A program made the translations under genes and the position numbers. From Stenotrophomonas acidaminiphila (GTDB lineage: Bacteria > Pseudomonadota > Gammaproteobacteria > Xanthomonadales > Xanthomonadaceae), in NCBI GenBank assembly GCA_002951995.1, contig CP019797.1:2836501-2900500 (forward strand): 64,000 nt of DNA, given 5' to 3'. The notes below the pieces were generated by a model. That model saw only the letters and a list, made by a program, of their open reading frames with translations, ran no database searches and was not told the DNA's origin. Positions 55,151-64,000 of this stretch are shown here, in pieces. Each line of letters begins with the position of its first letter. The stretch's first letter is position 1.

Positions 55151-55732
55151 ATGACCGCCAACGTCCAACGCACCTTCGTCCTGACCCTGCTCGTGCTGCT
55201 GATGGTCGGCACCCGCATCAACCATTTCGCGCCGATCCCGGACGCGTCCTGGGCGGTGTTCTTCATCGGCGGCTTCTACCTGCGCGGCTGGACCCGCTGG
55301 GCGTTCCCGCTGCTGATGGCGCTGGCGGTGGCGATCGACTGGGCGGTGATCAGCGGCCAGGGCATGGATTTCTGGGCGCACTACTGCGTGTCGGCCGGCT
55401 ACTGGGCGCTGGTCCCGGCCTATTTCGCGATGTGGGCCGGCGGCATGCTGCTGCGCCACGCCTACACCGGCGCCAGCTGGCGTGCGCTGGGCCTGTTCGC
55501 CGCCAGCCTGGTCGGCGCGGTGGTGGTGTGCCACCTGTTCGCGCAGGGCGGTTTCTACTGGACCAGCGAAGTCGTCGCCGAGCCGACCGTGGCCGGCTGG
55601 TTCAAGAACTACACCGACTGGCTGCTGCCGTACATGCGTACCGCGGCCCTGTACACCGGCATGGCCGCGCTGGCCCAGGTTGCCGCCGAGGCGTTCGCGC
55701 GCCAGGCGGCCGCCGACCGCGTCGCGCACTGA
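55151..55732 (+). CDS. Putative BtuM-like vitamin B12 transporter (solitary ECF S-component)
   Basis: A 193-residue membrane protein with about six hydrophobic helices, starting at ATG 55151. It has a Cys at position 79 (FWAHYCVSAGYW) in the region where the described BtuM of Thiobacillus denitrificans has its cobalt-binding Cys80, and similar overall length. The next gene, 13 bases on, encodes a cobalamin adenosyltransferase, which supports a role in cobalamin uptake. The sequence relationship is judged by eye only; a general membrane protein of unknown function is the alternative. Confidence 0.6.
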   Translation: MTANVQRTFVLTLLVLLMVGTRINHFAPIPDASWAVFFIGGFYLRGWTRWAFPLLMALAVAIDWAVISGQGMDFWAHYCVSAGYWALVPAYFAMWAGGMLLRHAYTGASWRALGLFAASLVGAVVVCHLFAQGGFYWTSEVVAEPTVAGWFKNYTDWLLPYMRTAALYTGMAALAQVAAEAFARQAAADRVAH

Positions 55733-55745
55733 GCGGCCGCGCACC

Positions 55746-56300
55746 ATGGGCAACCGGCTCTCCAAAATCTATACCCGCACCGGCGACGACGGCACGACCG
55801 GGCTGGGCGACGGCAGCCGCACCGGCAAGGACTCGCTGCGGGTCAATGCCTACGGCACCGTGGACGAGGCCAACTCGGCCATCGGCGTGCTGCTGGCGGT
55901 CACGCTGCCGGACGACGTGCGCGCGCTGTTGACCACCATCCAGCACCAGCTGTTCGACCTCGGCGGCGAACTGTGCATTCCCGGCCATGCCGCCATCCAG
56001 GGCGCCGACATCGACGCGCTGGAACGGCACCTGGACCGCTACAACGACGACCTGCCGCCGCTGAAGGATTTCATCCTGCCGGCCGGCGGCGAGGCGGCCG
56101 CGCGCTGCCACCTGGCCCGCACCATCGTGCGCCGTGCCGAGCGCGAGGCGGTGGCCCTGGCCCGGGTCGAGGCGGTGCGCGGCGAGGCGGTGCGTTACCT
56201 GAACCGCCTGTCCGACCTGCTGTTCGTGCTGGCGCGGGTGCTGGCGCGGGCCGACGGCCACGGCGAAGTGCTGTGGAACCACGAGCGCCGGCGCGCCTGA
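55746..56300 (+). CDS. Cob(I)alamin adenosyltransferase, PduO type
   Basis: Transfers adenosyl from ATP to cob(I)alamin to make coenzyme B12. It is 184 residues, five-helix-bundle family. N-terminal ATP motif IYTRTGDDGTTGLGDGSR, then RVNAYGTVDEANSAIG, QHQLFDLGGEL, FILPAGG, RTIVRRAEREAVAL and YLNRLSDLLFVLAR. All are standard PduO/MMAB marks. Directly follows the putative B12 transporter, likely as an operon. Confidence 0.93.
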   Translation: MGNRLSKIYTRTGDDGTTGLGDGSRTGKDSLRVNAYGTVDEANSAIGVLLAVTLPDDVRALLTTIQHQLFDLGGELCIPGHAAIQGADIDALERHLDRYNDDLPPLKDFILPAGGEAAARCHLARTIVRRAEREAVALARVEAVRGEAVRYLNRLSDLLFVLARVLARADGHGEVLWNHERRRA

Positions 56301-56351
56301 TTCCCCCCGGAGGCCGCGCACGCCCGGGCGCGGCCGGTTACAGTGCCGGGC

Positions 56352-57269
56352 ATGCTCGTATTCACCCACACGGCCTGCCTGGGCCATGACCCCGGCCCCG
56401 ACCATCCCGAATCGCCGGAACGGCTGCGCGCGGTGCTCGACGCGCTGCGCCAGGCGTTCCCGGAGCAGCTGGACTGGCGCCAGGCGCCGCCGGCCAAACT
56501 CGGCGAACTGGCGCGGGTCCACACCCGCGAGCTGATCGACGACATGCTGCAGGCGCAGACCGCGCCGCTGCGGCGGATCGACCTGGATACCTTCACCTCG
56601 CCGGGCTCGGCCAGCGCCGCGCTGCATGCCGCCGGCGCCGGCGTGGCCGCGGTCGACGCGGTGATGCGCGGGCCCGGGCGGCGCGCGTTCTGCGCGGTGC
56701 GCCCGCCCGGGCACCACGCCACCGCCGACACCGCGATGGGCTTCTGCCTGTTCAACAACATCGCTGTGGCCGCGGCCTACGCCCGCGACGTGCACGGGCT
56801 GGAGCGGGTCGCCATCGTCGATTTCGACGTCCACCACGGCAACGGCACCCAGGCCATCTTCGAGACTGACCCGCGGGTGGCCTACTACAGCAGCCACGAG
56901 TCCGGCCTGTTCCCGTATTCCGGCAACATGCGCGAGCGCGGCGTGGGCAATGTCTGCAACATCCTGCTGCCGCCGGGCAGCGGCGGGTTCCGCTTCCGCA
57001 ATACCTGGGCCGACGAACTGCTGCCGCTGGTGGACGCCTTCCGCCCGCAGTTGCTGTTCGTGTCGGCCGGTTTCGACGCCCACCTGCACGACCCGCAGGC
57101 CGACCTGATGGTCGAGACCGAGGACTTCGGCTGGCTGACCGCCGAGCTGGCGGCGCTGGCCGACCGCCATGCCGACGGCCGCCTGGTCTCCATGCTCGAG
57201 GGCGGCTACGACCTGCAGGCCCTGGCCGAATGCAGCGTGGCCCATGTCGGCGCCCTGCTCGCCCGGTGA
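56352..57269 (+). CDS. Histone deacetylase-family (acetylpolyamine amidohydrolase-like) protein
   Basis: A 305-residue zinc amidohydrolase of the HDAC superfamily. Motifs: HPESPERLRAVLDAL near the N-terminus, AVRPPGHHA with the catalytic histidines, IVDFDVHHGNGTQ with zinc ligands, and FVSAGFDAH with the third. Bacterial members deacetylate polyamines, acetoin-type or unknown substrates. The ATG at 56352 (MLVFTHTAC) is preferred over a GTG nine bases upstream. Confidence 0.88.
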   Translation: MLVFTHTACLGHDPGPDHPESPERLRAVLDALRQAFPEQLDWRQAPPAKLGELARVHTRELIDDMLQAQTAPLRRIDLDTFTSPGSASAALHAAGAGVAAVDAVMRGPGRRAFCAVRPPGHHATADTAMGFCLFNNIAVAAAYARDVHGLERVAIVDFDVHHGNGTQAIFETDPRVAYYSSHESGLFPYSGNMRERGVGNVCNILLPPGSGGFRFRNTWADELLPLVDAFRPQLLFVSAGFDAHLHDPQADLMVETEDFGWLTAELAALADRHADGRLVSMLEGGYDLQALAECSVAHVGALLAR

Positions 57270-57368
57270 CGGACGCATGAACCCCGCCCGGCGGCCAGGA
57301 CCGGCCTTCATTGCCCCCATGCAGGCGATGCGGCAAGCTAGCGGCCGTTTTCACTGAATCCGATCCGC

Positions 57369-59801
57369 GTGCGCCCAGCCCTCCGCCTGCTTCCCCTGCC
57401 CCTGAGCGTCGCCTTCGCACTGTCGGCGATGGCCAGCGAGAAGCCGGTGAACTGGAACCTGTGCCCGGCCACCGACGTGCTGCCGGCGTTCGACGAGGCA
57501 CCCAAGGCCGACCCTGCCGCGGCCGCCACCCGCGACCAGCTGCCCACCGACATCGAGGGCGACCAGCTCTCCGGCACCAGCGTCATCCCCCAGTACCAGG
57601 GCAACGTCGCGCTCAAGCGCGGCGACCAGTTCATGGGCACCGACAACCTGCGCTTCGACACCGAGACCGGCAACTACATCGCCGACGGCAACGTGCGCTA
57701 TTCGGACTCGTCGATCCGCCTGACCGCCAAGCGCGCCGAGGGCAACCAGGAAACCGACAGCCACAAGATCAGCGATATCAGGTACCAGCTGGTCTCGCGC
57801 CGCGGCAACGGCAGCGCCGACTCCATCGACCTGCAGGGCTCGGTGGGGCAGATGCACCGCTCCACCTACACCACCTGCGATCCGTCGCAGCCGGTGTGGA
57901 AACTGGCCGCGCCGCAGATCGAGGTGGACAACGACGAAGGCTTCGGCACCGCCCGCAACGCGGTGCTGCGCGTCGGCAAGGTGCCGGTGATGTACATGCC
58001 GTGGTTCAAGTTCCCGATCGACGACCGACGCCTGACCGGGCTGCTCTATCCCAAGCTGAGCCTGTCCGGGCGCAACGGCTTCGACTACGCGCAGCCGATC
58101 TATTTCAACCTGGCGCCGAACTACGACGACACCCTGACCCCGCGCTGGATGAGCCGGCGCGGGCTGATGCTGGACAACGAGTTCCGCTACCTCTACGGCG
58201 GTGGCCGCGGCCAGCTGGAAACCGAGTGGATGCCGCATGATTCGCTGCGCGACCGGGAGCGCGGCAAGATCGCCTACAACGGCTACCACAATGTGGACCG
58301 GCACTGGCAGGCGCGCGCCAACCTGGCCTGGGTCAGCGACGAGCGCTACATGGAGGATTTCGCCAACCGCCTGCTCGGGGTGACCGCCTCCAACCTGCAG
58401 AGCACCGCCGGCCTGTACGGCACCGGTCGCACCTGGACCGCCGGGCTGATGGCCGACCACTGGCAGCTGACCGACTACACCCTGACCGAGGCCGCCCTGC
58501 CCTACAGCCGCCAGCCGCGCCTGTTCGGCACCTGGGACGACAGCTTCGGCCGCTGGCTGGAAACCGGCGTCTACGCCGAGGCGGTGCGCTTCACCCACAA
58601 CGACATCCGCGGCAAGACCATCATCGACGGCGAGTACGTGCGCGACGGCAGCCTGACCCGGGTGGACGGCGGCTCGCGCCTGGACATCAAACCCTACGTG
58701 TCGATGCCGCTGGCCGGCGCGGCGTGGTACATCACCCCGACCCTGGCCTGGCGCTACACCGCCTACGATCTGGACCGCGGCCTGGCCGACAGCATCCGCC
58801 GCAACCAGCTGGTGGCCGACGGCATCGACCCGGCCACCGCCACGCCGGAGCAGTTGCGCGGCAATACCACCCCGCACCGCAGCCTGCCCATCGCCAGCCT
58901 GGACATGGGCCTGTTCTTCGACCGCGAGACCGAGATCGGCGGCAAGTCCTACCTGCATACGCTGGAGCCGCGGCTGTTCTACCTGAACACCCCATACCGC
59001 GACCAGCGCGACCTGCCGCTGTTCGACACCCGCGCCTTCACCTTCAGCTGGGGCCAACTGTTCCGCGATTCGCGCTTTACCGGCGCCGACCGCCAGAACG
59101 ACGCCAACCAGCTGACCACGGCCCTGACCACGCGCCTGATCCGCCAGGCCGACGGCCGCGAGAAGCTGTCGGCCAGCATCGGCCAGATCTCCTACTTCGA
59201 TGACTCCAGGACCACCCTCGGCAGCGGCGATGCCATCGTCCAGCAGGGCAACTCGGCCTGGGTCGCCGACGTCAACTGGGCGATCAACGACCGCTGGACC
59301 CTGGGCAGCACCTACCAGTGGAACCCGAAATACCGCAAGGAAGACCTGGCCAGCGTCCGCGCCCGCTACCTGATGCCCGGCGACGGCGTGGTCAACCTGA
59401 CCTACCGCTACCGCCGCAACCCCAGCACCAACGTCGACCAGCTCAAGCAGGCCGACCTGTCGTTCCTGTACCCGATCAACCCGCGCTGGAGCATCGTCGG
59501 CCGCTATTACTACTCGATGCTCGACAACAAGCCGCTGGAAATCATCGGTGGCGTGCAGTGGGACAGCTGCTGCCTGGCGGTGCGCGCGCTGGCCCGCCGC
59601 TACGTGCGCAACCGCGAGGGCGACATGAACAATTCCCTGCAGGTCGAGTTCGTGCTCAAGGGCCTGAGCTCGGTCGGGCAGGACACGGACCGCACCTTGC
59701 GCCGTGCTATTCTCGGCTACAACCGAGACGACCTGTACCTCGTTCCGCCCAGCAACATCGAGGCGAACGACGACGACTACGATCCGAACCTGATTCCATG
59801 A
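57369..59801 (+). CDS. lptD: LPS-assembly protein LptD
   Basis: Outer-membrane beta-barrel that inserts lipopolysaccharide, 810 residues. A signal peptide (about 1-22) precedes the periplasmic OstA/LptA-like jellyroll (residues 60-170; GNVALKRGDQFMGTDNLRFD) and the large barrel. Cys residues at NLCPAT, TTCDPS and the DSCCLA pair match the disulfide-forming cysteines needed for function. Start is GTG; no good ATG exists in frame near it. The stop overlaps the surA ATG, the usual lptD-surA coupling. Confidence 0.96.
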   Translation: MRPALRLLPLPLSVAFALSAMASEKPVNWNLCPATDVLPAFDEAPKADPAAAATRDQLPTDIEGDQLSGTSVIPQYQGNVALKRGDQFMGTDNLRFDTETGNYIADGNVRYSDSSIRLTAKRAEGNQETDSHKISDIRYQLVSRRGNGSADSIDLQGSVGQMHRSTYTTCDPSQPVWKLAAPQIEVDNDEGFGTARNAVLRVGKVPVMYMPWFKFPIDDRRLTGLLYPKLSLSGRNGFDYAQPIYFNLAPNYDDTLTPRWMSRRGLMLDNEFRYLYGGGRGQLETEWMPHDSLRDRERGKIAYNGYHNVDRHWQARANLAWVSDERYMEDFANRLLGVTASNLQSTAGLYGTGRTWTAGLMADHWQLTDYTLTEAALPYSRQPRLFGTWDDSFGRWLETGVYAEAVRFTHNDIRGKTIIDGEYVRDGSLTRVDGGSRLDIKPYVSMPLAGAAWYITPTLAWRYTAYDLDRGLADSIRRNQLVADGIDPATATPEQLRGNTTPHRSLPIASLDMGLFFDRETEIGGKSYLHTLEPRLFYLNTPYRDQRDLPLFDTRAFTFSWGQLFRDSRFTGADRQNDANQLTTALTTRLIRQADGREKLSASIGQISYFDDSRTTLGSGDAIVQQGNSAWVADVNWAINDRWTLGSTYQWNPKYRKEDLASVRARYLMPGDGVVNLTYRYRRNPSTNVDQLKQADLSFLYPINPRWSIVGRYYYSMLDNKPLEIIGGVQWDSCCLAVRALARRYVRNREGDMNNSLQVEFVLKGLSSVGQDTDRTLRRAILGYNRDDLYLVPPSNIEANDDDYDPNLIP

Positions 59802-61156
59802 CCAAGACCCTATCCGCAGTCCTCGCCACCCTGCTGGCGCTTGCCGGCGTGTCCGCACCGGCCGCCGCGCAGCAGACGCAGCCGCTGGACCGCATCGCCG
59901 CCGTCGTCGACGAGGACGTGATCCTGCAGAGCGAACTGCAGCGCGCGATCAACAACATCAAGGCGCAGTACGCCGGCCGCGAGCACCAGCTGCCGCCGCA
60001 GGGCGTGCTTGAACGCCAGGTGCTCGAGCGCCTGGTGCTGGTCAAGCTGCAGGTGGCCCGCGCCGAGAGCAGCGGCATCCGGGTCAGCGGCGAGGAACTG
60101 AACCAGGCCATCGCCAGCATCGCCCAGCAGAACGGCACCAACGTGGACGGCCTGCGCCAGCGCCTGGCCCAGGACGGCATCGGCTTCGACGACTTCCGCA
60201 GTTCGGTACGCGAGGAAATCATCACCCAGCGCCTGCGCCAGAGCTTCGCGCAGAGCCGCATCAGCGTCAGCGAGGGCGAGGTGGACGCGGCCCTGGCGCA
60301 GCAGAACGCCGGCGGCATGCAGTACCACCTGGCGCACATCCTGGTGGCGCTGCCCGACGGCGCCAGCGCCGAGCAGATCGCCACCGGCCAGAGCAAGATC
60401 GACGGCATCAAGAACCTGATCGGCAAGGGCGAACTGGACTTCGCCGCCGCCGCGGTGCGCTATTCCGACAGCCCCAACGCGCTGGAAGGCGGCGACCTCG
60501 GCTGGCGCAGCCTGGACGAGATCCCCAACGCGTTCTCCGCGCAGATCAAGGCGATGAAGGCCGGCGACGTGATCGGCCCGATCCGCGGCCCCAGCGGCTT
60601 CCAGCTGCTGAAGCTGGTGGAAGTGCGCGACAGCGACAATGCCGCCGGCACCCATACCGTCACCGAGTACCACGCCCGCCACATCCTGGTGCGCGTGACC
60701 GACCAGGTGGACAACGCCGCGGCCAAGGCGAAGATCGAGACCCTGCGCGCGCGCATCGCCGGCGGCGCCGACTTCCAGACCGTGGCCAAGGAATCGTCCG
60801 ACGACGCCAACAGCCGCGGCCAGGGCGGCGACCTGGGCTGGTTCCCGGCCGATGCGTTCGGCCCGGACTTCGGCCGCCAGGTCGAGAGCGTGCAGGACGG
60901 TGGCGTCACCGCGCCGTTCCGCACCGATGCCGGCTGGCACATCGTGCAGCGCGTGGCCACCCGCCAGACCGACGTGACCGACGACAACAAGCGCGCGCAG
61001 ATCCGCGACCAGATCGGCCGCCGCAAGCTGGACGACGAGTACAACCGTTTCCTGCAGGAGCTGCGTGGCGACGCCTACGTCAGCTTCCGCACCGGCGACC
61101 GCGCCGAGGGCACCGCCGGGCCGGACGCCGGCGCGTCCGAACCGGCCAAGCCCTGA
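59798..61156 (+). CDS. surA: Periplasmic chaperone and peptidyl-prolyl isomerase SurA
   Basis: Folds outer-membrane proteins, including LptD. It is 452 residues: signal peptide (about 1-24, APAAA|QQ), SurA_N helical domain (DRIAAVVDEDVILQSEL), and two parvulin domains (about 170-270 and 285-385; each with HILV, GGDLGW and F..PFRT or GPIRGPSGFQL), then a C-terminal helix and a short Ala/Gly-rich tail. ATG overlaps the lptD stop. Confidence 0.95.
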   Translation: MTKTLSAVLATLLALAGVSAPAAAQQTQPLDRIAAVVDEDVILQSELQRAINNIKAQYAGREHQLPPQGVLERQVLERLVLVKLQVARAESSGIRVSGEELNQAIASIAQQNGTNVDGLRQRLAQDGIGFDDFRSSVREEIITQRLRQSFAQSRISVSEGEVDAALAQQNAGGMQYHLAHILVALPDGASAEQIATGQSKIDGIKNLIGKGELDFAAAAVRYSDSPNALEGGDLGWRSLDEIPNAFSAQIKAMKAGDVIGPIRGPSGFQLLKLVEVRDSDNAAGTHTVTEYHARHILVRVTDQVDNAAAKAKIETLRARIAGGADFQTVAKESSDDANSRGQGGDLGWFPADAFGPDFGRQVESVQDGGVTAPFRTDAGWHIVQRVATRQTDVTDDNKRAQIRDQIGRRKLDDEYNRFLQELRGDAYVSFRTGDRAEGTAGPDAGASEPAKP

Positions 61157-61160
61157 TCCC

Positions 61161-62141
61161 ATGGTTCCCCAGCTCGCTCTGGTCCCGGGCGAGCCTTCCG
61201 GGGTCGGCCCGGAACTCTGCGTCCGCCTGGCGCAGCAGCCGCGCGTTGATTGCCGGCTGCTGGCATTCGCCGACCCGGACACGCTGCGCGGCGCCGCCGC
61301 CGCGCTCGACCTGCCGCTGAACCTGCTGCCCGAGGACGCCGCCGCCACGGTGCCGGGCGACCTGCGCCTGCGCGCGGTGCGCAACGCCGCGCCGTCGCGC
61401 TTCGGCCAGCCCGACCCGGCCAACGCCCGTGCGGTGATCGACGCCCTGCTGGGCGCCGGCCAGGCCTGCCTGGCGGGCGAACTCGACGGCGTGGTCACCG
61501 GCCCGGTGCACAAGGCGGCGATCAACGACGGCGGCATCGCCTACAGCGGCACCACCGAACTGCTGGCCCAGCAGGCCGGGGTGGAGGTGGTGATGATGCT
61601 GGCCAACGCGCACATGCGCGTGGCCCTGGCCACCACCCACCTGCCGCTGCGCGAGGTAGCCGACGCCATCACCGCCGACCGCCTGCGCGCGGTGATCGCC
61701 ACCACCCACGCCGCGCTGCGCCGCGACTTCGGCCTGGCGCGGCCGCGCATCGCCGTGCTCGGGCTGAATCCGCACGCCGGCGAGGATGGCCATCTTGGCC
61801 GCGAGGAACTGGACGTGGTCATCCCGCTGCTGCAACGGCTGCGCGGCGACGGCCTGGACCTGGCCGGGCCGCTGCCCGCCGACACCGCGTTCCTGCCAGC
61901 CAGGCTGCGCCGCTTCGACGCGGTGCTGGCGATGTACCACGACCAGGGCCTGCCGGTGCTCAAGTACAGCGGCTTCGAGCAGGCGGTGAACATCACCCTG
62001 GGGCTGCCCTACCCGCGCGTGGCCGTCGACCATGGCACCGCGCTCGACCTGGCGGGCAAGGGCACGGCCGATCCCTCCAGCCTGCAGGCCGCCACCGCGC
62101 TGTGTGCGCGGCTGGCCGCACACCGTAAAATCACCCGATGA
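61161..62141 (+). CDS. pdxA: 4-hydroxythreonine-4-phosphate dehydrogenase
   Basis: Vitamin B6 (pyridoxal phosphate) biosynthesis enzyme, 326 residues. Motifs: GEPSGVGPEL, VTGPVHKAAIND, FSGTTE-type YSGTTELLA, ALATTHLPLREV, GLNPHAGEDGHLGREE and MYHDQGLPVLKY with metal-binding His/Asp. It starts four bases after the surA stop and overlaps rsmA by ATGA, the common surA-pdxA-rsmA order. Confidence 0.95.
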   Translation: MVPQLALVPGEPSGVGPELCVRLAQQPRVDCRLLAFADPDTLRGAAAALDLPLNLLPEDAAATVPGDLRLRAVRNAAPSRFGQPDPANARAVIDALLGAGQACLAGELDGVVTGPVHKAAINDGGIAYSGTTELLAQQAGVEVVMMLANAHMRVALATTHLPLREVADAITADRLRAVIATTHAALRRDFGLARPRIAVLGLNPHAGEDGHLGREELDVVIPLLQRLRGDGLDLAGPLPADTAFLPARLRRFDAVLAMYHDQGLPVLKYSGFEQAVNITLGLPYPRVAVDHGTALDLAGKGTADPSSLQAATALCARLAAHRKITR

Positions 62142-62950
62142 ATTCCTCCCACGCCCCGCGCGCCGGCGCCGGTTTCACCGCGCCGGCGAAGAAGCAGCTC
62201 GGCCAGCACTTCCTGGCCGACGCGCACTACGTCGAGAAGATCGTGCTGGCGGTCAACCCGCGGCCCGGCGACCGGCTGGTCGAGATCGGCCCCGGCCAGG
62301 GCGCCATCACCTTCCCGCTGCTGCGCCGGCATCCGCAGCTGACGGTGATCGAGTTCGACCGCGACCTGATCGCGCCGCTCACCGCCGCGGCCGCGCCGCT
62401 GGGCGAACTGACCATCGTCCACCGCGACGTGCTGCAGGTCGATTTCACCGAGCTGGCCGGCGGCGCGCCGATCCGGCTGGTCGGCAACCTGCCCTACAAC
62501 ATCTCCTCGCCGATCCTGTTCCATGCCCTGGAACACGCCGCGGCGATCAGCGACATGACCTTCATGCTGCAGAAGGAAGTGGTGGACCGCATGGCCGCCG
62601 CGCCCGGCAGCAAGGTCTATGGCCGCCTGAGCGTGATGCTGCAGGCCTGGTGCCAGGTCACCTCGCTGTTCGTGGTGCCGCCGGGCGCGTTCCGGCCGCC
62701 GCCGAAGGTGGACTCGGCGGTGGTGCGGCTGGTGCCGCGCGATCCGGCCACGGTCGGCATCGCCGATCCGGCGCACTTCGCCCGGCTGGTCAAGGCCGCC
62801 TTCGGCCAGCGCCGCAAGACCCTGCGCAACGCGCTGCACGGCCTCGTCGACGAGGCCGGTTTCGCTGCCGCCGGGGTGCGCAGCGACGCGCGCGCCGAGC
62901 AGCTGGACGTGGCCGAATTCATCGCCCTGGCCAACGCCACCGCTGCCTGA
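62138..62950 (+). CDS. rsmA: 16S rRNA adenine(1518/1519)-N6-dimethyltransferase
   Basis: KsgA, which dimethylates the two adjacent adenines in the 3' hairpin of 16S rRNA. It is 270 residues. Motifs: KKQLGQHFLAD, the SAM motif VEIGPGQGAITFPLL, IVHRDVLQVDF and the catalytic NLPYNISSPILF. ATG overlaps the pdxA stop. Confidence 0.96.
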   Translation: MNSSHAPRAGAGFTAPAKKQLGQHFLADAHYVEKIVLAVNPRPGDRLVEIGPGQGAITFPLLRRHPQLTVIEFDRDLIAPLTAAAAPLGELTIVHRDVLQVDFTELAGGAPIRLVGNLPYNISSPILFHALEHAAAISDMTFMLQKEVVDRMAAAPGSKVYGRLSVMLQAWCQVTSLFVVPPGAFRPPPKVDSAVVRLVPRDPATVGIADPAHFARLVKAAFGQRRKTLRNALHGLVDEAGFAAAGVRSDARAEQLDVAEFIALANATAA

Positions 62951-62986
62951 CGTCCGCTCACACCGCTTTTGCTTACACTTGCCCGC

Positions 62987-63370
62987 ATGGATGATTCCCG
63001 CCAGTACGCGATCGAGATCGAGGTGTCGCCTCGCTTCATCGACGAGCAGTCGGCGCCCGAGGACGGGCGCTACGCGTTCGCCTATACGATCCGCATCCAC
63101 AACCGCGGCAGCGTGCCGGCGCGGCTGATCAGCCGCCACTGGCGCATCACCGACGGCAACGGCCGCACCGAGCACGTGGATGGCGACGGCGTGGTCGGCG
63201 AGCAGCCGCGGCTGCGCCCGGGCGAGGAATTCCGCTACACCTCCGGGGTCATGCTCGGCACCGAGCGCGGCACCATGCAGGGCCACTACGACATGCTGGC
63301 CGACGACGGCACCGAATTCGCCGCGCCGGTCGCGCCGTTCGTACTGTCCATTCCCAGGACCCTGCACTGA
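62987..63370 (+). CDS. apaG: ApaG (Co2+/Mg2+ efflux-associated) protein
   Basis: A 127-residue single-domain protein with an FnIII-like fold: [45 protein letters not shown] in parts, and the Gly-rich P-loop-like [19 protein letters not shown]. Molecular role is unsettled. The ATG at 62987 has no Shine-Dalgarno, and a TACACT element lies 11 bases upstream, so the message may be leaderless. The stop overlaps the apaH start. Confidence 0.92.
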   Translation: MDDSRQYAIEIEVSPRFIDEQSAPEDGRYAFAYTIRIHNRGSVPARLISRHWRITDGNGRTEHVDGDGVVGEQPRLRPGEEFRYTSGVMLGTERGTMQGHYDMLADDGTEFAAPVAPFVLSIPRTLH

Positions 63371-64000
63371 TGGCGACTTGGGCGATCGGCGACCTGCAGG
63401 GCTGCTACGACGTCACCCAGCGGCTGCTGGAGAAGATCAACTTCGACCCAGCCGCCGACCGGCTGTGGTTCTGTGGCGACCTGGTCAACCGCGGCGGGCA
63501 GTCGCTGGAGACCCTGCGCCTGGTGCATTCGCTGCGCGAGCACAGCGTGGTGGTGCTGGGCAACCACGACCTGTCGCTGCTGGCCGTGGGCGCGCGCAGC
63601 GCCGAGGAGCAGCGCAAGGTCAACCCCGACCTGCAGCGCGTGGTGCTGGCCGAGGACCGCGACGTGCTGCTGGACTGGCTGCGCCAGCAGAAGCTGGTGC
63701 ACGTGGACCGCGGCCTGGGCTGGATGATGTTCCATGCCGGGCTGGCGCCGAAGTGGACGGTGGCGATGGCCGAGCGGCATGCGCGCGAGGTCGAGCAGCA
63801 GCTGCACGGCAACGGCTACCGCAAGCTGCTGCGCAACATGTACGGCGACGGCCCCAGCTGGGCGCCGAACCTCACCGGCTACGACCGTTCGCGCGCGATC
63901 ATCAACATCTTCACCCGCATGCGCTACTGCACGCCGCGCGCGCGCATCGGCATGGAAGACAAGGGCACGCCGGGCACGCAGCAGTTGGGCATGTACCCGT
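63370..64000 (+). CDS. apaH: Symmetrical bis(5'-nucleosyl)-tetraphosphatase, truncated by window end
   Basis: Hydrolyses Ap4A and similar dinucleotides to two ADP; also affects stress responses and RNA caps. 210 codons are present; the family is about 275-300 residues, so the last quarter is outside. Metallophosphatase motifs: GDLQGCYD, CGDLVNRGGQS, GNHDLSLL and HAGLAPKW. The ATG shares one base with the apaG stop (TGATG). Confidence 0.94.
   Translation, partial: MATWAIGDLQGCYDVTQRLLEKINFDPAADRLWFCGDLVNRGGQSLETLRLVHSLREHSVVVLGNHDLSLLAVGARSAEEQRKVNPDLQRVVLAEDRDVLLDWLRQQKLVHVDRGLGWMMFHAGLAPKWTVAMAERHAREVEQQLHGNGYRKLLRNMYGDGPSWAPNLTGYDRSRAIINIFTRMRYCTPRARIGMEDKGTPGTQQLGMYP

Overview
The window is GC-rich chromosomal DNA from a gammaproteobacterium, most likely a member of the Xanthomonadaceae/Lysobacteraceae (the Stenotrophomonas, Xanthomonas, Pseudoxanthomonas, Luteimonas group). 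The evidence is the gene order: ilvC-ilvG-ilvM-ilvA-leuA-leuC-leuD-leuB behind a branched-chain amino acid attenuator, ahpC-ahpF-oxyR, and lptD-surA-pdxA-rsmA-apaG-apaH. ATGA/GTGA stop-start overlaps are common. I see no tRNA, rRNA, CRISPR array, insertion sequence or phage gene.

Layout. 1-3.1 kb: the end of a BCCT transporter converges on a gamma-glutamyltransferase gene across an inverted-repeat block. 3.2-21.6 kb: one long, tightly coupled plus-strand operon for an MSHA/type IV pilus-like machine. It holds inner-membrane assembly proteins, a lipoprotein secretin, a TPR protein, an ExeA-type ATPase with a peptidoglycan-binding tail, a GspE-type ATPase, a GspF-type platform protein and six prepilin-like proteins, one of about 1,090 residues. 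A converging SARP/BTAD-type regulator (21.8-22.6 kb) follows. An 11-bp-period direct repeat in the pilus promoter is a candidate target for it. 23.0-32.4 kb: the ilv-leu biosynthetic operon, headed by a leader peptide with a Leu/Val/Ile codon run and a classical attenuator, then gdhA.

34.0-36.6 kb: an AT-rich insertion with three attC-like sites, read as a cluster of integron gene cassettes without an integrase. It carries an HNH nuclease, a DUF2971 protein and a two-gene unit of unknown function. A SymE-like gene and prmC (minus strand) follow. 38-41.7 kb: the peroxide-defence set ahpC, ahpF, oxyR with an OxyR-type operator. 42-49.8 kb: rnk, transaldolase, a minus-strand group (flavodoxin-like protein, msrA, DUF2007, GST), glnS, a nucleoside deaminase and rlmM. 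49.9-52.5 kb: a secreted SMP-30-like protein, an unknown gene and two related secreted EF-hand proteins. 52.6-57.3 kb: two ubiquinone hydroxylases, a putative BtuM-type B12 transporter next to a PduO-type cobalamin adenosyltransferase, and an HDAC-like protein. 57.4-64 kb: the outer-membrane biogenesis cluster lptD-surA-pdxA-rsmA-apaG, with apaH cut by the window end.

Quality note. Four genes (the MshK-like pilus gene, the GspE-like ATPase start, the giant pilin start, and ubiH) each make better sense if a single base is missing from a short G/C run. The ubiH break is the clearest. These are probably sequence or assembly errors rather than real mutations, and reading frames at those points should be treated with care.
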